7,208 nucleotides of DNA from an uncultured Acidobacteriota bacterium (GTDB lineage: Bacteria > Acidobacteriota > Blastocatellia > RBC074), in contig CALBSU010000165.1 of assembly GCA_937967285.1 (NCBI GenBank), positions 1-7,208 of the forward strand. The letters run 5' to 3'. Below the pieces are notes generated by a model. That model saw only the letters and a program-made list of their open reading frames with translations. It did no database searches and was not told the origin of the DNA. A program made the translations under genes and the position numbers. Shown here piece after piece: positions 1 through 7,208 of the stretch (positions are counted from its first letter, which is position 1; each line of letters begins with the position of its first letter).

Positions 1-218
1 GATCGGTGGACTGACAATCGCCGGTCCCCAATCCCCGTTCCGAGAAAATAGCAATGGCATGCCGGCGCATTTCGGGTTATCATTGGCCCAGCTGTTATTT
101 TTTGCGAACCGATGCCCTTTATCAGGCCGGAGATCGGCGCCTTACAGCCGGTCGAATATAAAAGATGAGTTGCCCGGCAGGGAGATGACGTCCGGATTTC
201 CCTGAAAAAAACGAACTT

Positions 219-248
219 CTGACAACCGCAGTTACTTTGAAATTTATT
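219..248 (+). promoter_or_regulatory. Weak sigma-70-like promoter candidate
   Basis: CTGACA at 219-224 matches five of six bases of the TTGACA -35 consensus. TTTATT at 243-248, after an 18-base spacer, matches four of six bases of TATAAT. If used, transcription would start near 255 and give a leader of under 40 bases. The -10 match is poor, and the primary sigma consensus of this host is not known from the window, so this is only a candidate. A TATAAA at 157-162 is an alternative -10 but has no good -35 partner at normal spacing. Confidence 0.22.
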
Positions 249-274
249 TCAGGACCCCAGCTTCGCGAGCTTCT

Positions 275-282
275 GGGAGGAG
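275..282 (+). promoter_or_regulatory. Ribosome binding site for the large surface-protein gene
   Basis: GGGAGGAG lies nine bases before the ATG at 292 and contains the AGGAG core complementary to the 16S rRNA 3' end. It settles the start: the same frame has a stop at 238-240 and no ATG, GTG or TTG between that stop and 292. The GGG at 275-277 can also pair with CCC at 256-258 in a small hairpin, so the 5' part of the site may be partly masked. Confidence 0.8.
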
Positions 283-291
283 TACGCCTTT

Positions 292-7208
<6,917 letters not shown>

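Larger units (their letters stand above)
1..291. other. Upstream intergenic leader, no convincing gene
   Basis: This stretch is visibly more AT-rich than the gene that follows and has short A and T runs. On the + strand, frame 1 is stopped at 49-51 and frame 3 at 10-12. Frame 2 is open from the window edge to a TGA at 203-205, but its translation has no recognisable motif and no clear ribosome binding site, so I do not call it a gene. A small imperfect hairpin (GATCGGC at 132-138 with GCCGGTC at 147-153) is not followed by a T-run, so it is not a clear terminator. I recognise no riboswitch, tRNA or other RNA family here. The region most likely holds the promoter and 5' leader of the large gene starting at 292. 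Confidence 0.6.

Noticed and set aside
52..125. Riboswitch-like features in the leader
   Set aside because: I looked for conserved cores of c-di-GMP and cobalamin riboswitches and found no convincing match; only short, weak inverted repeats such as GGCATGCC at 56-63.
132..153. Hairpin GATCGGC/GCCGGTC as a rho-independent terminator
   Set aside because: Seven pairs including one G-T and an eight-base loop, with no T-run after it on either strand.
2..205. Open + strand frame from the window edge to TGA at 203-205 as the tail of an upstream gene
   Set aside because: Only about 67 codons, no recognisable motif, and mixed base composition without the codon bias of the main gene. A real gene tail cannot be excluded but is not supported.

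Overview
The window holds the 5' leader and the first 2,305 codons of one very large gene on the + strand. Its reading frame opens at the ATG at 292 and has no in-frame stop before the window ends at 7208, so the 3' end is missing. Everything seen in the product points to a secreted or cell-surface modular protein: an N-terminal signal sequence or signal anchor, almost only beta-sandwich modules, and no cysteine in the first 2,186 residues. No catalytic domain is visible.

The organism is probably a GC-rich Gram-negative bacterium with strong G/C preference at third codon positions. The dockerin-like segment (DVxPxP....DGxxTxxDWxQxGRxxxGL) and the pairing of TIG modules with this type of C-terminal domain resemble, from memory, large surface proteins of Acidobacteriota (Blastocatellia / Pyrinomonadales). 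That assignment is an inference without a database search.

Layout: 1-291 is a comparatively AT-rich leader with no convincing gene. It carries weak promoter-like and hairpin signals and a good Shine-Dalgarno sequence at 275-282. Codons from 292 give a signal sequence (to about 405). Then follow a PPC-like domain (451-852), a lone TIG/IPT-like domain (871-1140), a second PPC-like domain (1162-1545), a cohesin-like domain (1552-1968), a dockerin-like calcium-loop pair (1978-2196), a second cohesin-like domain (2302-2712), a tandem array of 15 TIG/IPT-like units of 89-93 residues (2734-6840), and the start of a cysteine-containing C-terminal domain (6841-7208 and beyond).

The modules suggest a long, rigid stalk (the TIG array) separating a signal-bearing head of paired PPC and cohesin/dockerin modules from a different, possibly disulfide-bonded C-terminal domain. 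The likely role is adhesion, surface-layer or matrix assembly, or carbohydrate/protein scaffolding, but nothing in the sequence fixes the ligand. The most interesting points are the cohesin-dockerin-cohesin order within one chain, the expanded calcium loops of the dockerin-like part, the register-preserving DNA similarities inside the TIG array, and the unassigned C-terminal domain.
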